A DNA stretch of 34,465 nucleotides from Nitrospirae bacterium MYbinv3. Its GTDB lineage: Bacteria; Nitrospirota; Thermodesulfovibrionia; Thermodesulfovibrionales; Magnetobacteriaceae. The stretch's first letter is position 1. Each line of letters starts with the position of its first letter. This document shows, piece by piece, positions 24,640 to 33,249 of this stretch. The notes beneath the pieces were generated by a model, which saw nothing but the letters and a program-made list of their open reading frames with translations, had not been told where the DNA came from and did no database searches. Both the position numbers and the translations under genes were made by a program. The DNA lies in contig PEAB01000036.1 of assembly GCA_002753395.1 (NCBI GenBank), positions 1-34,465 of the forward strand. The letters are read 5' to 3'.

Positions 24640-26544
24640 TTACTTAATGGTAGCGCCGGGGGTTATTTCTTTATCTGGCGTTAGGAGCGACATTGATGTG
24701 TCGTCTGAGGCTGCCAGGATCATCCCTTGTGATTCTATACCCATGAGTTTGGCCGGCTTGAGATTTGACACAACGACGATGCTCTTACCGACTAGTTCAT
24801 CGGATTTGTAGTGCTTACCGATACCCGCCACTACCTGACGCATCTCGCCGGTGTCTACCTGGAGCTTTAACAGCTTGGATGAGCCTTTGACCTTCTCGGC
24901 GGATATCACCTTACCGACCTTCAGCTTAACCTTGGCAAACTCATCTATGGAGATAAGCTCCCCAATAGTTACTGTGTTTTCGGCCGGCTGTGTGCTCTGT
25001 ACCTGTTGAACTTCAACTGTTTTCTCTATCCGTGGAAACAGCTGCGTCAGTTCAGCCACCGCCCCGCCATGACCAAGTCCGCCCCACTTTGCATCGGTTG
25101 AGAGGTCTACGTCCCTAATGTCCTTCTGTGTCAATGCCCAGTGGAGTTTTTCACATGTCTGGGGCATAAATGGATACAGATATATGCTGATAAGCCTCAA
25201 CCCCTCCAGGCAGTTATAAATAACGCTGCCCAGCCTATCCGTGTTGCCTTCCTTTACCAGCACCCAGGGTTTGTTGGTGTCTATGTGCTTGTTTAAGTAA
25301 CCGATGAGTTCCCAGATTGCCGCTAGCGCCTTCTGAAACGCAAGCTCTTTTAAAGAATTTTCTATGATAGTAAATGTTCCTACTGCCAGGTTTTCAATCT
25401 CATCGCCTAAAACCTTGGGCTGTGGGATAACCCCATTAAAATATCTCTGAAGCATAGAGAATGTTCTATTGACAAGATTGCCAAAGTCGTTTGCCAGGTC
25501 GCTGTTTATGCGTCCGATGAGGGCTGCCTCGGAGAAGTCGCCATCCAGCCCAAAGGTCACCTCCCTGAAGAGGAAGTACCGGAAGGCGTCCGCTCCGTAG
25601 CGGTCAATTATGTCAAAGGGGTCTGCGACGTTGCCGAGGGACTTGGACATCTTCTTCCCCTGCATAGTCCACCAGCCGTGGGCATATATGCCGTGGGGCA
25701 GAGGCATGTCAAGGGCCATGAGCATGGTTGACCAATAGACCGAGTGGGTGGTCAGTATGTCTTTGCCGATGATGTGACAGGTTGCAGGCCACCACTGTAC
25801 GTCCTCTGATTTGGGGGCAAGGTAAAGGGTTGCAGAGTAGTAGTTCAGGAGTGCATCAAACCAGACGTAGGTAACAAAGTCCTCATCAAAGGGCAGGGGT
25901 ATGCCCCAGGAAAGCCTCCTCTTAGGTCGCGATATGCAGAGGTCGCCTAATGTGGCGTTTCTCAGAAAACCAAGCACCTCGTTGCGTCTTGTCTGAGGCT
26001 GTATGAAGCCGGGGGTGTCATTGATGTAGTTTATAAGGCGTTCTTGATATTTTGACATCAAGAAGAAGTAATTTTCCTCCTGGATCTGCTCTATGGGGCG
26101 GTGACATTCTGGACAATTACCATCTAAGACCTCTTTGTCGGTCCAGAACCGCTCATCGTGCGTACAGTAGTAGCCTTGGTACTGACGTTTTTCGATCTCG
26201 CCTTTGTCGTAGAGATTCTGAAGCACGGTCTGTACGGTCTTGATGTGCTGTGCGTCAGTGGTTCTGATAAAGGCGTCGTTGGTGACGTTTAGTTTGCACC
26301 AGAGGTTTTTAAAGTTATCACAGAGGACATCTGCGTGTTCTTTCGGTGTACGTCCTGAAAGATTTGAGGCCTTATCCACCTTCTGTCCGTGCTCATCCGT
26401 GCCGGTGAGGAAAAACACCTTATTACCCATCAGCCGGTTAAACCTGGCCAATATGTCAGCCGCTACAGTGGTATAGGCATGACCTATGTGCGGGACGTCA
26501 TTTACGTAATATATGGGGGTTGTAACGTATAGCTTTTCTTCCAT
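24640..26544 (-). CDS. metG: Methionyl-tRNA synthetase
   Basis: 634 aa class I synthetase that charges tRNA-Met. HIGH at 19-22, KMSKS at 298-302, and a connective-peptide zinc knuckle with Cys127, Cys144 and Cys147. The C-terminal ~100 residues (SIDEFAKVKLKVGKVISAEKV ... LKPAKLMGIESQGMILAA) form the appended OB-fold tRNA-binding/dimerisation domain. Last gene of the minus-strand tmk-holB-ricT-metG operon, 20 bases after ricT. Confidence 0.96.
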   Translation of the reverse strand: MEEKLYVTTPIYYVNDVPHIGHAYTTVAADILARFNRLMGNKVFFLTGTDEHGQKVDKASNLSGRTPKEHADVLCDNFKNLWCKLNVTNDAFIRTTDAQHIKTVQTVLQNLYDKGEIEKRQYQGYYCTHDERFWTDKEVLDGNCPECHRPIEQIQEENYFFLMSKYQERLINYINDTPGFIQPQTRRNEVLGFLRNATLGDLCISRPKRRLSWGIPLPFDEDFVTYVWFDALLNYYSATLYLAPKSEDVQWWPATCHIIGKDILTTHSVYWSTMLMALDMPLPHGIYAHGWWTMQGKKMSKSLGNVADPFDIIDRYGADAFRYFLFREVTFGLDGDFSEAALIGRINSDLANDFGNLVNRTFSMLQRYFNGVIPQPKVLGDEIENLAVGTFTIIENSLKELAFQKALAAIWELIGYLNKHIDTNKPWVLVKEGNTDRLGSVIYNCLEGLRLISIYLYPFMPQTCEKLHWALTQKDIRDVDLSTDAKWGGLGHGGAVAELTQLFPRIEKTVEVQQVQSTQPAENTVTIGELISIDEFAKVKLKVGKVISAEKVKGSSKLLKLQVDTGEMRQVVAGIGKHYKSDELVGKSIVVVSNLKPAKLMGIESQGMILAASDDTSMSLLTPDKEITPGATIK

Positions 26545-26564
26545 TTAGGGTAAATCTCCAGTGA

Positions 26565-27713
26565 TTAAGTCTTCTTTTTTCCTTTGTTTCTTTTTGGTCT
26601 CCATTTCTTCTTGCTCTTGCCTGCTTCTTTTGGTGTATCGGTTGTCTTGCCGTCCTCCCCTTGTTTATCTGAAGGCTGGGTTGTAGAGGCAGCGGGAGGT
26701 ACGATTATGGCAGCATTTTCGCCCTCAGTCTTTTTCTTACCTCCCTGTCCACCTTCTGATAAAGCAGCAGGTTTTTTATGAGACCTCTTCCTGCGATGAG
26801 AAGATCTTTTACCATCGCGTTTTTGCCCGCTGTCTGACTTATCATTTTCTGCTTGTGAGTCGGCCTTGCATAAATCGCACGAACTATACTCCTGACTCGT
26901 CACAGCATCCTCCGTAGAAGTAGTGGATATTATGGCTTTATAATCATATTGTTGTTGTCTTTGCTTTGCCTCTATGGACTCGGCCAGACGCTCAAATGGC
27001 AGGTACTCGTCCTCTGCCTCCAGTTCCTCCAGGATGGGGGAGTCTTCTGTGAGTTCGACCACATCCTCTGCTGGCCCCTCGTCTACCTCAAATCCCAGAC
27101 AACACATAAGGCGGCCACACAGGCCGGAGAGCTTGCCAGGATTCAGCACAAGGTCCTGCCTCTTGGCCATACGTATGGAGATTGGGGCGAAGTTTGACAG
27201 AAAGGTTCTACAACAAACCTCACGCCCGCAGATACCTAAGCCGCCAATGAACTTAGTCTCATCCCTGACGCCTATCTGACGCATCTCTATGCGCGTCTTA
27301 AACCGTGAGGCCAAGTCTTTTACAAGCTCCCTGAAATCTATCCTGCCCTCGGCCGTAAAGTAAAACACTATGCGCTTTCTGTCTAAGGTCACCTCCGTGT
27401 TGACGAGCTTCATGGGCAGCCCCCTGGCCAGTATCCTCTCATGACAGAACCTCTTTGCCTCCTGTTCAAGCTCGTCGTTTTCAACCTTTAGCTTGAAATC
27501 CTCTTCTGTCGTTATGCGCAACACCTTTTTTAGTTCCTTGTCGTACTGGTCGACATTTGTGACGTCTGTTACTACGTTGCCTATTGTAAGCCCAAAGCTC
27601 GATTCCACAACAACTGTGTTGCCTTTTAAGACATTTAAACCATCAGATCCATCTACTTCAAAATGATAAATCTTACCACACCTCTTAAATCTGATCCCAA
27701 CTATATCTGGCAT
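26565..27713 (-). CDS. ricT: RicT/PSP1-domain protein (YaaT family) with Lys-rich tail
   Basis: 382 aa from ATG at 27713 (MPDIVGIRFKRCGKIYHFEVDG), the family start, with AGG about seven bases upstream; the frame is open to ATG at 27755. The PSP1 domain with Cys motifs GICGREVCCRTFL and CGRLMCCLGFE can hold Fe-S, as in B. subtilis RicT of the RicAFT complex acting on RNase Y and phosphorelay. The C-terminal ~100 residues are a low-complexity Lys/Arg/Gly tail that probably binds RNA. Its place after tmk-holB is conserved in many bacteria. Confidence 0.88.
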   Translation of the reverse strand: MPDIVGIRFKRCGKIYHFEVDGSDGLNVLKGNTVVVESSFGLTIGNVVTDVTNVDQYDKELKKVLRITTEEDFKLKVENDELEQEAKRFCHERILARGLPMKLVNTEVTLDRKRIVFYFTAEGRIDFRELVKDLASRFKTRIEMRQIGVRDETKFIGGLGICGREVCCRTFLSNFAPISIRMAKRQDLVLNPGKLSGLCGRLMCCLGFEVDEGPAEDVVELTEDSPILEELEAEDEYLPFERLAESIEAKQRQQQYDYKAIISTTSTEDAVTSQEYSSCDLCKADSQAENDKSDSGQKRDGKRSSHRRKRSHKKPAALSEGGQGGKKKTEGENAAIIVPPAASTTQPSDKQGEDGKTTDTPKEAGKSKKKWRPKRNKGKKKT

Positions 27714-27950
27714 AAAATAACCTTTTTTCTTTCCTTGAAATAAGCTCTTCTTCATTTCAAATAGGGTATCCCATCTTATTTGATGCGGGCACCCTCACCT
27801 ATAATGCTGCTAACTTCAGTAACCACGCCTGACATTTACGGGGTCAAGGGGGCGAGTCCCCTTGTGGGTGGGTCTGAGGGAGGGGGTTGCGAACCCCTGA
27901 GGCAGAGGCAAAGCCCTACCTTTTTACATCTTCACAGCATTACCCCTCAC
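27714..27950. repeat. Intergenic region with GGGGTCAAGGGG repeat, copy C
   Basis: 237 bases between holB and ricT with no gene. The repeat at 27832-27898 is in plus orientation. First hairpin AAGGGGGC-GAGT-CCCCTT, then GGGTGGGTCTGAGGGAG and a short terminal hairpin GGGGTT-GCG-AACCCC (27883-27897). Confidence 0.7.
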
Positions 27951-28988
27951 CTAGCCCCCTCTCTTTTGCCTTACGCTTGAGAGGCTGGTTGAGGTCTTCG
28001 GCCATTGACCGGTTTTTTGGCTCCCTGCGTATGATTGCTTAAAGGCACTTTCCAACATCGTCTGTACGTAATTAATCAAAATTGACTTGTTTATATTAAA
28101 AATAAAATAGTTCATCAACCCACACATATATTCGTAAGTCTCTATAAGGGTTTTAGCGTCGATTGCCTTGCTCAACTCATTCAGTTCCTGTCTCTTGTCG
28201 CAGTTTATCAATAAGCTGTTGTTTGAGTCGACCTTAAGGGTCATAATATCCCTCAAAAAGACGAGGGCTGATTCAAACCACTGCTGTATCTCTCCCTTTT
28301 CCTTCCACTGAGCTAACTTCTGACCAGAGAGGAAGCCCCTAAAGATTGAGAGGTCTCTGTCTCGTCTATGTGTGACCTCATCTGAGAGCATGGGGCCAAT
28401 GCTGCCCATTGACAGCCTTATGTGCGCCTCCCCGATGTCTCTTCCAAGGGTTTTAACGACCGCCTTGCCAGCCTTAAAAGAAAGTGGGGTAAAGTTTACA
28501 ACCACGCACCTTGAGCGAATCGTATCAAGCAGATTTTCCTCATATGCGCTTATCAGGATTATGACGCAGCCAGGGGGAGGCTCCTCAAGGGTCTTTAGGA
28601 AGGCATTTGCCGCTTGCGGATTCATCTTATCGGCATCGTCTACGATCAAGACCTTTGCGTTCCACTCTATAGGCGTAAGTGATAGAAAATCCTCGCACTC
28701 CCTTATCTGCTCAACCTTGATCATGCCATCCTCGGCGGTTATGACCCTCATATCGGGGTGTGTAAGGCCATCCACCTTATGACAGGAGAGACAACGGTCA
28801 CAGGAGTCGCTTCTTGACGCAGCGTTACCCGTGCAGTTTATGACCTTGGCAAAGGAGAGGGCAGCTAGCTTTTTCCCCGTCTGAGCGGGACCGCTAAAGA
28901 GATAGGCCGATGATATCCTCTCCAACCCCACCATCCCGCCTAAGGCCCTCACCACACGGTCATGTCCAAGTATGGCGCTCAGGGACAT
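27951..28988 (-). CDS. holB: DNA polymerase III delta' subunit
   Basis: 345 aa clamp-loader AAA+ protein. Walker A is degenerate, SGPAQTGKK (32-40), as expected for non-hydrolysing delta'. A zinc module follows (Cys63, Cys66, Cys69, plus an earlier Cys). VLIVDDADKMNPQAANAFLKTLEEPPPGCVIILIS and the SRC motif (DTIRSRCVVV) are the gamma/tau/delta' signatures. It overlaps tmk by ten bases. The C-terminus after ~310 is divergent. Confidence 0.93.
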   Translation of the reverse strand: MSLSAILGHDRVVRALGGMVGLERISSAYLFSGPAQTGKKLAALSFAKVINCTGNAASRSDSCDRCLSCHKVDGLTHPDMRVITAEDGMIKVEQIRECEDFLSLTPIEWNAKVLIVDDADKMNPQAANAFLKTLEEPPPGCVIILISAYEENLLDTIRSRCVVVNFTPLSFKAGKAVVKTLGRDIGEAHIRLSMGSIGPMLSDEVTHRRDRDLSIFRGFLSGQKLAQWKEKGEIQQWFESALVFLRDIMTLKVDSNNSLLINCDKRQELNELSKAIDAKTLIETYEYMCGLMNYFIFNINKSILINYVQTMLESAFKQSYAGSQKTGQWPKTSTSLSSVRQKRGG

Positions 28989-29650
28989 CTGTCAAGCCTC
29001 TCTAACAACGTCTCCATTATACGGCCGGTCAACCACTGTGCTGGCCTTGTGCTGTCAAGCGTTATTACCCTCTGCGGTTGTCTCCGGGCAATGTCTAAGA
29101 ATCCCCGTCTGACCCTTTCATAAAACATGCGGTCTTCTAACTCTATCCTGTCTGACTTGTCTTCGCATGTGGGGTCAGACAGCTTTATATCGGCGTTTCT
29201 TCTGAAGCCCTCGGCGGGGTCAACGTCTAACAGGAAGGTTATATCGGGTCGGATGCCGCCGGTTGCCAAACGCTCAAGGCTCTCGATCAGAGACAGGTCG
29301 ATCCCCCTGCCGTAGCCCTGATAGGCAATGGTTGAATCTGTAAATCTATCTACGAGCACTATTTTTTTCTGATCCCCCCCCTCTAGGGCAGGCCTTATAA
29401 TCTCCTCGATGTGCTGAACCCTCTGGGCGTTAAACAGCAAAAACTCCGTCAGAGGCGCCATCCCCTTAAATCGTTCATCCAGGAGCAACTCTCTGATGGC
29501 TGACCCTATCTCTGTAGCTCCTGGTTCAAAGGTGGTCACACACTCATAACCTATTTCTGTTAATCTCTGAGATACACTGCGCACCTGAGTAGATTTGCCC
29601 GCCCCATCGACGCCTTCAAAGGTTATGAGCACACTACGCCCTGGCTGCAA
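28979..29650 (-). CDS. tmk: Thymidylate kinase
   Basis: 223 aa. It phosphorylates dTMP to dTDP. P-loop G-V-D-G-A-G-K-S-T at 13-21 within FEGVDGAGKST, the DR signature VLVDRFTDSTIAYQGYGRG, and the LID region. It overlaps holB by ten bases and starts eight bases after the final stop of the upstream MetE/UROD-like frame. Confidence 0.95.
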   Translation of the reverse strand: MQPGRSVLITFEGVDGAGKSTQVRSVSQRLTEIGYECVTTFEPGATEIGSAIRELLLDERFKGMAPLTEFLLFNAQRVQHIEEIIRPALEGGDQKKIVLVDRFTDSTIAYQGYGRGIDLSLIESLERLATGGIRPDITFLLDVDPAEGFRRNADIKLSDPTCEDKSDRIELEDRMFYERVRRGFLDIARRQPQRVITLDSTRPAQWLTGRIMETLLERLDRCP

Positions 29651-29658
29651 CCCTGTCG

Positions 29659-30678
29659 TCAGCCGCCAAATTGTTCAAGAAGGTACTGTCTCAGCCGCTT
29701 GAGGATATCAAAGACTTTTTCGGCCATCTCCACGTCCAGGCTTCCGGCTCCACAGGAGGGGGTCAACATCGAGTGCGTGGCAAGTGTCTCAGTCCCTACG
29801 TCAGCGGCAAGCCTCTCAAACCTCTCCTAAAACCTTGCCGCAATGCTGTCTGACGACTCGTGTTTTATGTCGTCGGTTGTTGGCACGATACCCCAGGCCA
29901 GGAGACCTCCGCCTGCTATGTGCTGCGCTATCCGCTCGTGATACAGGTTAAGGGTATCGAAGTACGTATAGGCGTCAAAGTTTACTATGTCTATCCCTGT
30001 GTCAAAGACCATCTCCCAGTCCGCCTTGCCGCAGCAGTGGATGGCAGTGATGGCGCCTGCTGCCTTTATATCGCCGATGATCCTCCTAAGAAGGCCAAAT
30101 GCCTCATCTGTGGATATACCCAGATAAGAGCTGCTGCCCAGGGCTGACAGCATCGGTTCGTCTATGAATATAATTACCTGCTGTGCGAACTCTTTCAGTC
30201 TCTGCACCTGCCATCTGGCCTTTGCCGCCAGGAGCATCAGGGCTATCTCGCGCAGTTCCTCGTCGTAGTATATGTCTTTACCGTCGTTGTCCTTGATACC
30301 AAGTGTGAAGGTCAAGGGGCCTGTTACGTGTCCCTTAAAGCAGGGGAACCTCCGGCCGAACACGTGTCTTTCCATCTCTACAAGGCCTGTTGCCCACTGT
30401 GGTGATATTGGTATTGCGGCGTGCTCGGTGTAGGTTTCGTAGAAGCGGCTGATCGATTCACTATCGTTTTTGTCAACCCAGATGCGTTGTTTTTGGGTGT
30501 CGATCCTTATGGCTGGAAACCCCTCCGTATACTGGGCAACCATGCCCTGTTCAAAGGCTAGTCTTGGAAACTGCGGCCAGAACGGGATCGTGCAGCTTTC
30601 CTGTATCAGCTCACATGCCCGCCTCGCATCCTCATGCGGGAGACTACCTATCCCCGTTGTTGCAAACCTTAATAACAT
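29659..30678 (-). pseudogene. Cobalamin-independent methionine synthase/UROD-like protein interrupted by in-frame UAG
   Basis: ATG at 30678 opens a 283-codon frame to TAG at 29829-29827. The same frame continues uninterrupted for 55 more codons to TGA at 29659. The N-terminal TTGIGSLPHEDARRACELI is typical of MetE/UROD-type short proteins of unknown methyl acceptor. IHCCGKADW (His-x-Cys) supplies zinc ligands, and the post-stop segment (RFERLAADVG..., LTPSCGAGSL) carries a further conserved Cys and family end. The stop therefore removes ~55 residues including a probable zinc ligand. Either a recent nonsense mutation, readthrough or a sequence error. First gene of the tmk operon; its promoter lies immediately before the ATG. 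Confidence 0.7.
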
Positions 30679-30683
30679 GTTTA

Positions 30684-30713
30684 ATCATAACTCATTCACA
30701 TGCAAGGTTTCAA
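30684..30713 (-). promoter_or_regulatory. Promoter abutting the start codon of the MetE/UROD-like gene
   Basis: On the minus strand: TTGAAA (30713-30708), an 18-bp spacer, TATGAT (30689-30684), five bases, then ATG at 30678. No SD. The mRNA would be leaderless or nearly so. Confidence 0.5.
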
Positions 30714-30728
30714 GTAGTGGTTATAGAA

Positions 30729-30790
30729 GGGGAGAGTCCGTCTCCCCTCAGACCCCTCTGCAAGGGGACCAGTTCCCCTGACCCTGTAAA
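30729..30790 (-). repeat. GGGGTCAAGGGG double-hairpin repeat, copy D
   Basis: Minus orientation and the most diverged copy (CAGGGGAAC in place of CAAGGGGTC, and GGGTCTGAGGGGAGA). Terminal hairpin GGGGAGA-GTCCG-TCTCCCC (30729-30747). It lies just upstream of the MetE/UROD-like promoter and 25 bases from the second MITE-like element. Confidence 0.65.
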
Positions 30791-30815
30791 TATACTTAAT
30801 TCCCCATGTATTTCT

Positions 30816-30917
30816 GGTAGATCTGCAGAGGTAGTGATATTCAATCCCCCTCCCTTGATGGGAGGGGTTAGGGGAGGGGGTTAAATCTATTGTCACCACT
30901 ACTTGTGCAGGACTACC
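30816..30917. mobile_element. 102-bp MITE-like palindromic element, copy 2
   Basis: Same length and ends as the copy at 3764-3865 (GGTAGATCTGCAGAGGTAGTG ... CACTACTTGTGCAGGACTACC), with interior CCCTCCCTTGATGGGAGGGG. Sits between the divergent MetE/UROD-like gene and greA. Confidence 0.75.
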
Positions 30918-30937
30918 GTTAACTGTATTTATACTGT

Positions 30938-30967
30938 TTGTCTATATTGTATAACATGGTATATAAT
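30938..30967 (+). promoter_or_regulatory. Promoter of the greA-pyrK-pyrD-DUF62 operon
   Basis: TTGTCT (30938-30943), an 18-bp spacer and perfect TATAAT (30962-30967). The leader to greA is about 85 bases. Confidence 0.55.
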
Positions 30968-31059
30968 AAAGCGTCTATAGCTTTTTCTATAAACGGAGAG
31001 GCCATCTAGTATGGCTATACTACTGTATAAGAATTTGAAAGTATACTAAGGAGGTTAGG

Positions 31060-31533
31060 ATGGAGAGGGTTCCGATGACACCAGAGGGGCATAAGCGGCT
31101 CAACGAGGAACTTGACAGGCTGCTAAAGGTGGAAAGACCTCAGAATATCAAGGACATTGCCACGGCAAGGGCGCATGGGGACCTGTCGGAGAATGCCGAG
31201 TATCATGCTGCACGTGAGAAGCAGTCTTTCTTGGAGGGCAGGATACAGGAGCTCCAGGACAAGCTCTCAAGGGCACAGGTGATTGACCCTTCCAAGCTCA
31301 AACAAGACACCGTGGCCTTCGGCGCCAAGGTCACCGTGTTTGATGTCGACACAGAGGAGGAAAAGCAGTTCACGCTCGTTGGACCAGATGAGGCTGACGC
31401 CAAAAACGGCAAGATATCAGTAACCTCACCTGTAGGCAAGGCCCTGCTGGGTAAGCAAATAGGCGATGAGGTGAACGTAAAAGTCCCCGCTAAGACCATC
31501 TGCTACGAGGTATTAAAAATTAGTTTTGAGTAG
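31060..31533 (+). CDS. greA: Transcription elongation factor GreA
   Basis: 157 aa. It rescues backtracked RNA polymerase by stimulating transcript cleavage. The N-terminal coiled coil carries the acidic tip GDLSENAEYHAAREKQSFLEGRI; the C-terminal FKBP-like domain shows SVTSPVGKALLGKQIGDEV. AAGGAGG lies just before the ATG. First gene of a four-gene plus-strand operon. Confidence 0.96.
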   Translation: MERVPMTPEGHKRLNEELDRLLKVERPQNIKDIATARAHGDLSENAEYHAAREKQSFLEGRIQELQDKLSRAQVIDPSKLKQDTVAFGAKVTVFDVDTEEEKQFTLVGPDEADAKNGKISVTSPVGKALLGKQIGDEVNVKVPAKTICYEVLKISFE

Positions 31534-32341
31534 ACAGTTTAAGGCCAAGGTAATTTCAAACACGAGATTAAATGATGGGGTGTTCTTGCTCGTCCTAAGA
31601 CCCCTCTCGGAGACGTTCACTCCGTATCCAGGGCAGTTTTACATGATTGGCCAATCGGGGGCGACTTTAAAAGACCCCCTGCTTAAACGGCCCTTTAGTT
31701 GTATGGACTACAAGGATGGGCTTTTGTACCTCCTGATAAAGGTCAGGGGGAAACTGACAGCGATCCTCAGAGACTATACAGCCGGCAACGTCCTTGAGTT
31801 GATCGGACCGCTGGGAAACGGCTTTCCTGCGGTTGGCTCTAACGAACGGCTCATAGTTGCAGCCGGTGGGATAGGCATCGCCTCAGTCTTGATGCTCATG
31901 AAGGCATATCCCCAAGCTGTGCTGTTCTATGGCGTTAGGAGTGATAGTGACCTCTTTGTTGATATCCTGCCCAAGAGGGCTGAGGTCTATATCACCAGCG
32001 ATGACGGTACGGTGGGGTTAAAAGGCAGCGTGCTTCAGATGTTAAAACAATATCTCTCTAGTGCCACAGACGACGTTAAGCTCTACGCCTGCGGTCCACA
32101 TACCATGACAGAGCAGTTGTGCAGGATGTTCTCAGAGAGGGGGCGCCGATGCCGGGTTTCCTCAGAGACCAGCATGGATGTTCTCCCGAAGATTGATGCC
32201 TACGTATCCATAGAGGAACGCATGGCCTGTGGTGTAGCTACGTGTCTGGGATGTACAGTTGACACCGTGAACGGCTACAGGCTTGTGTGTAAAGATGGCC
32301 CAGTCTTTAACGTAAATGATGTTATACTGCCTCAGACATGA
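31526..32341 (+). CDS. pyrK: Dihydroorotate dehydrogenase electron-transfer subunit
   Basis: 271 aa. It passes electrons from DHOD 1B to NAD. FAD motif RPFSC (55-59), NAD-site GGIGIA (114-119), and the 2Fe-2S ligands Cys235, Cys240, Cys243 and Cys255 (CGVATCLGC ... C). It probably starts at TTG 31526, eight bases inside the end of greA, since no other start precedes the conserved N-terminus; SD is weak, so translation likely depends on coupling to greA. It ends overlapping pyrD by four bases. Confidence 0.93.
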   Translation: MSRQFKAKVISNTRLNDGVFLLVLRPLSETFTPYPGQFYMIGQSGATLKDPLLKRPFSCMDYKDGLLYLLIKVRGKLTAILRDYTAGNVLELIGPLGNGFPAVGSNERLIVAAGGIGIASVLMLMKAYPQAVLFYGVRSDSDLFVDILPKRAEVYITSDDGTVGLKGSVLQMLKQYLSSATDDVKLYACGPHTMTEQLCRMFSERGRRCRVSSETSMDVLPKIDAYVSIEERMACGVATCLGCTVDTVNGYRLVCKDGPVFNVNDVILPQT

Positions 32342-33249
32342 ATCTTGAAGTATCCATAGCCGGTCTACGACTAAAAAATCCAGTAATGACCGCATCTGGA
32401 ACCTTTGGCTATGGGCTGGAGTATGCCGAGTTACTTGATCTAAGCGACCTTGGGGCAATAATCGTTAAGGGGCTTTCCGTAAAACCAGCAAAGGGTAATC
32501 CCCCGCCGCGTATCTGGGAGACCCCCTGCGGGATGCTAAACTCTATAGGGCTACAAAACATAGGCATAACCGCCTTTGTACAGGATAAACTCCCCCTCCT
32601 ACGTCAGTATGACACACTCATAATTGTGAACTTCTTTGGGGATACGATAGATGACTTTGTTCAGGGGGCTGGTATGTTGTCTGATGCCTCCGGTATACAC
32701 GCCCTTGAACTAAACGTCTCCTGCCCAAACAAGCAGGCGGGCTGGAGCGCATTTGGAACCAACCCTGCTATTTTGGCGGAGGTAGTGGGTCAAGTCAGGA
32801 AGGTAACGACTCTACCTCTCATCGTAAAACTCTCACCTAACGTAACGGACATTGTCGAGATGGCAAGGGTGGCTGCGGGTGCTGGTGCCGACGCCCTATC
32901 GCTTATAAACACATTGACAGGTATGGCAATAGATATAGAGACTAAACAACCGAGATTGTCTAACGTTGTAGGCGGGCTGTCTGGGCCAGCCATTAAGCCT
33001 GTTGCCGTGAGGATGCTCTGGCAGGTGCACAGGGCACTGCCATCGATACCATTGATAGGCATGGGAGGTATAATGACGGCCGAGGACGCCATCGAGTTTC
33101 TCCTTGCCGGGGCCTCGGCTGTGGCCATTGGCACGGCCAACTTCGTAGATCCGCAGACAGCGTTGAAGGTCATACATGGGATAGAGCAGTATCTTGTAAG
33201 AAAGCACGTAGATGACGTAAACGGGCTTGTCGGCGGTGTAATCTGCTAA
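32338..33249 (+). CDS. pyrD: Dihydroorotate dehydrogenase, class 1B catalytic subunit
   Basis: 303 aa FMN-dependent TIM barrel that oxidises dihydroorotate to orotate in pyrimidine synthesis. MTASGTFGYG near the start, Lys44 in IVKGLS, and catalytic Cys129 in LELNVSCPN (Cys marks class 1). IGMGGIMTAEDAIEFLLAGASAVAIGTANF is the phosphate-binding end. ATGA overlap with pyrK supports a heterotetramer. Confidence 0.96.
   Translation: MNLEVSIAGLRLKNPVMTASGTFGYGLEYAELLDLSDLGAIIVKGLSVKPAKGNPPPRIWETPCGMLNSIGLQNIGITAFVQDKLPLLRQYDTLIIVNFFGDTIDDFVQGAGMLSDASGIHALELNVSCPNKQAGWSAFGTNPAILAEVVGQVRKVTTLPLIVKLSPNVTDIVEMARVAAGAGADALSLINTLTGMAIDIETKQPRLSNVVGGLSGPAIKPVAVRMLWQVHRALPSIPLIGMGGIMTAEDAIEFLLAGASAVAIGTANFVDPQTALKVIHGIEQYLVRKHVDDVNGLVGGVIC

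Noticed and set aside
150-29829. Reassignment of UAG/UAA to Gln in this organism.
   Set aside because: UAG ends rplO, rplR and rpsN and UAA ends many others at the expected protein ends, so both are normal stops.
29827-29829. Pyrrolysine at the UAG in the MetE/UROD-like gene.
   Set aside because: No Pyl genes are in the window and the position is not at a known Pyl active-site motif; kept only as a remote option.
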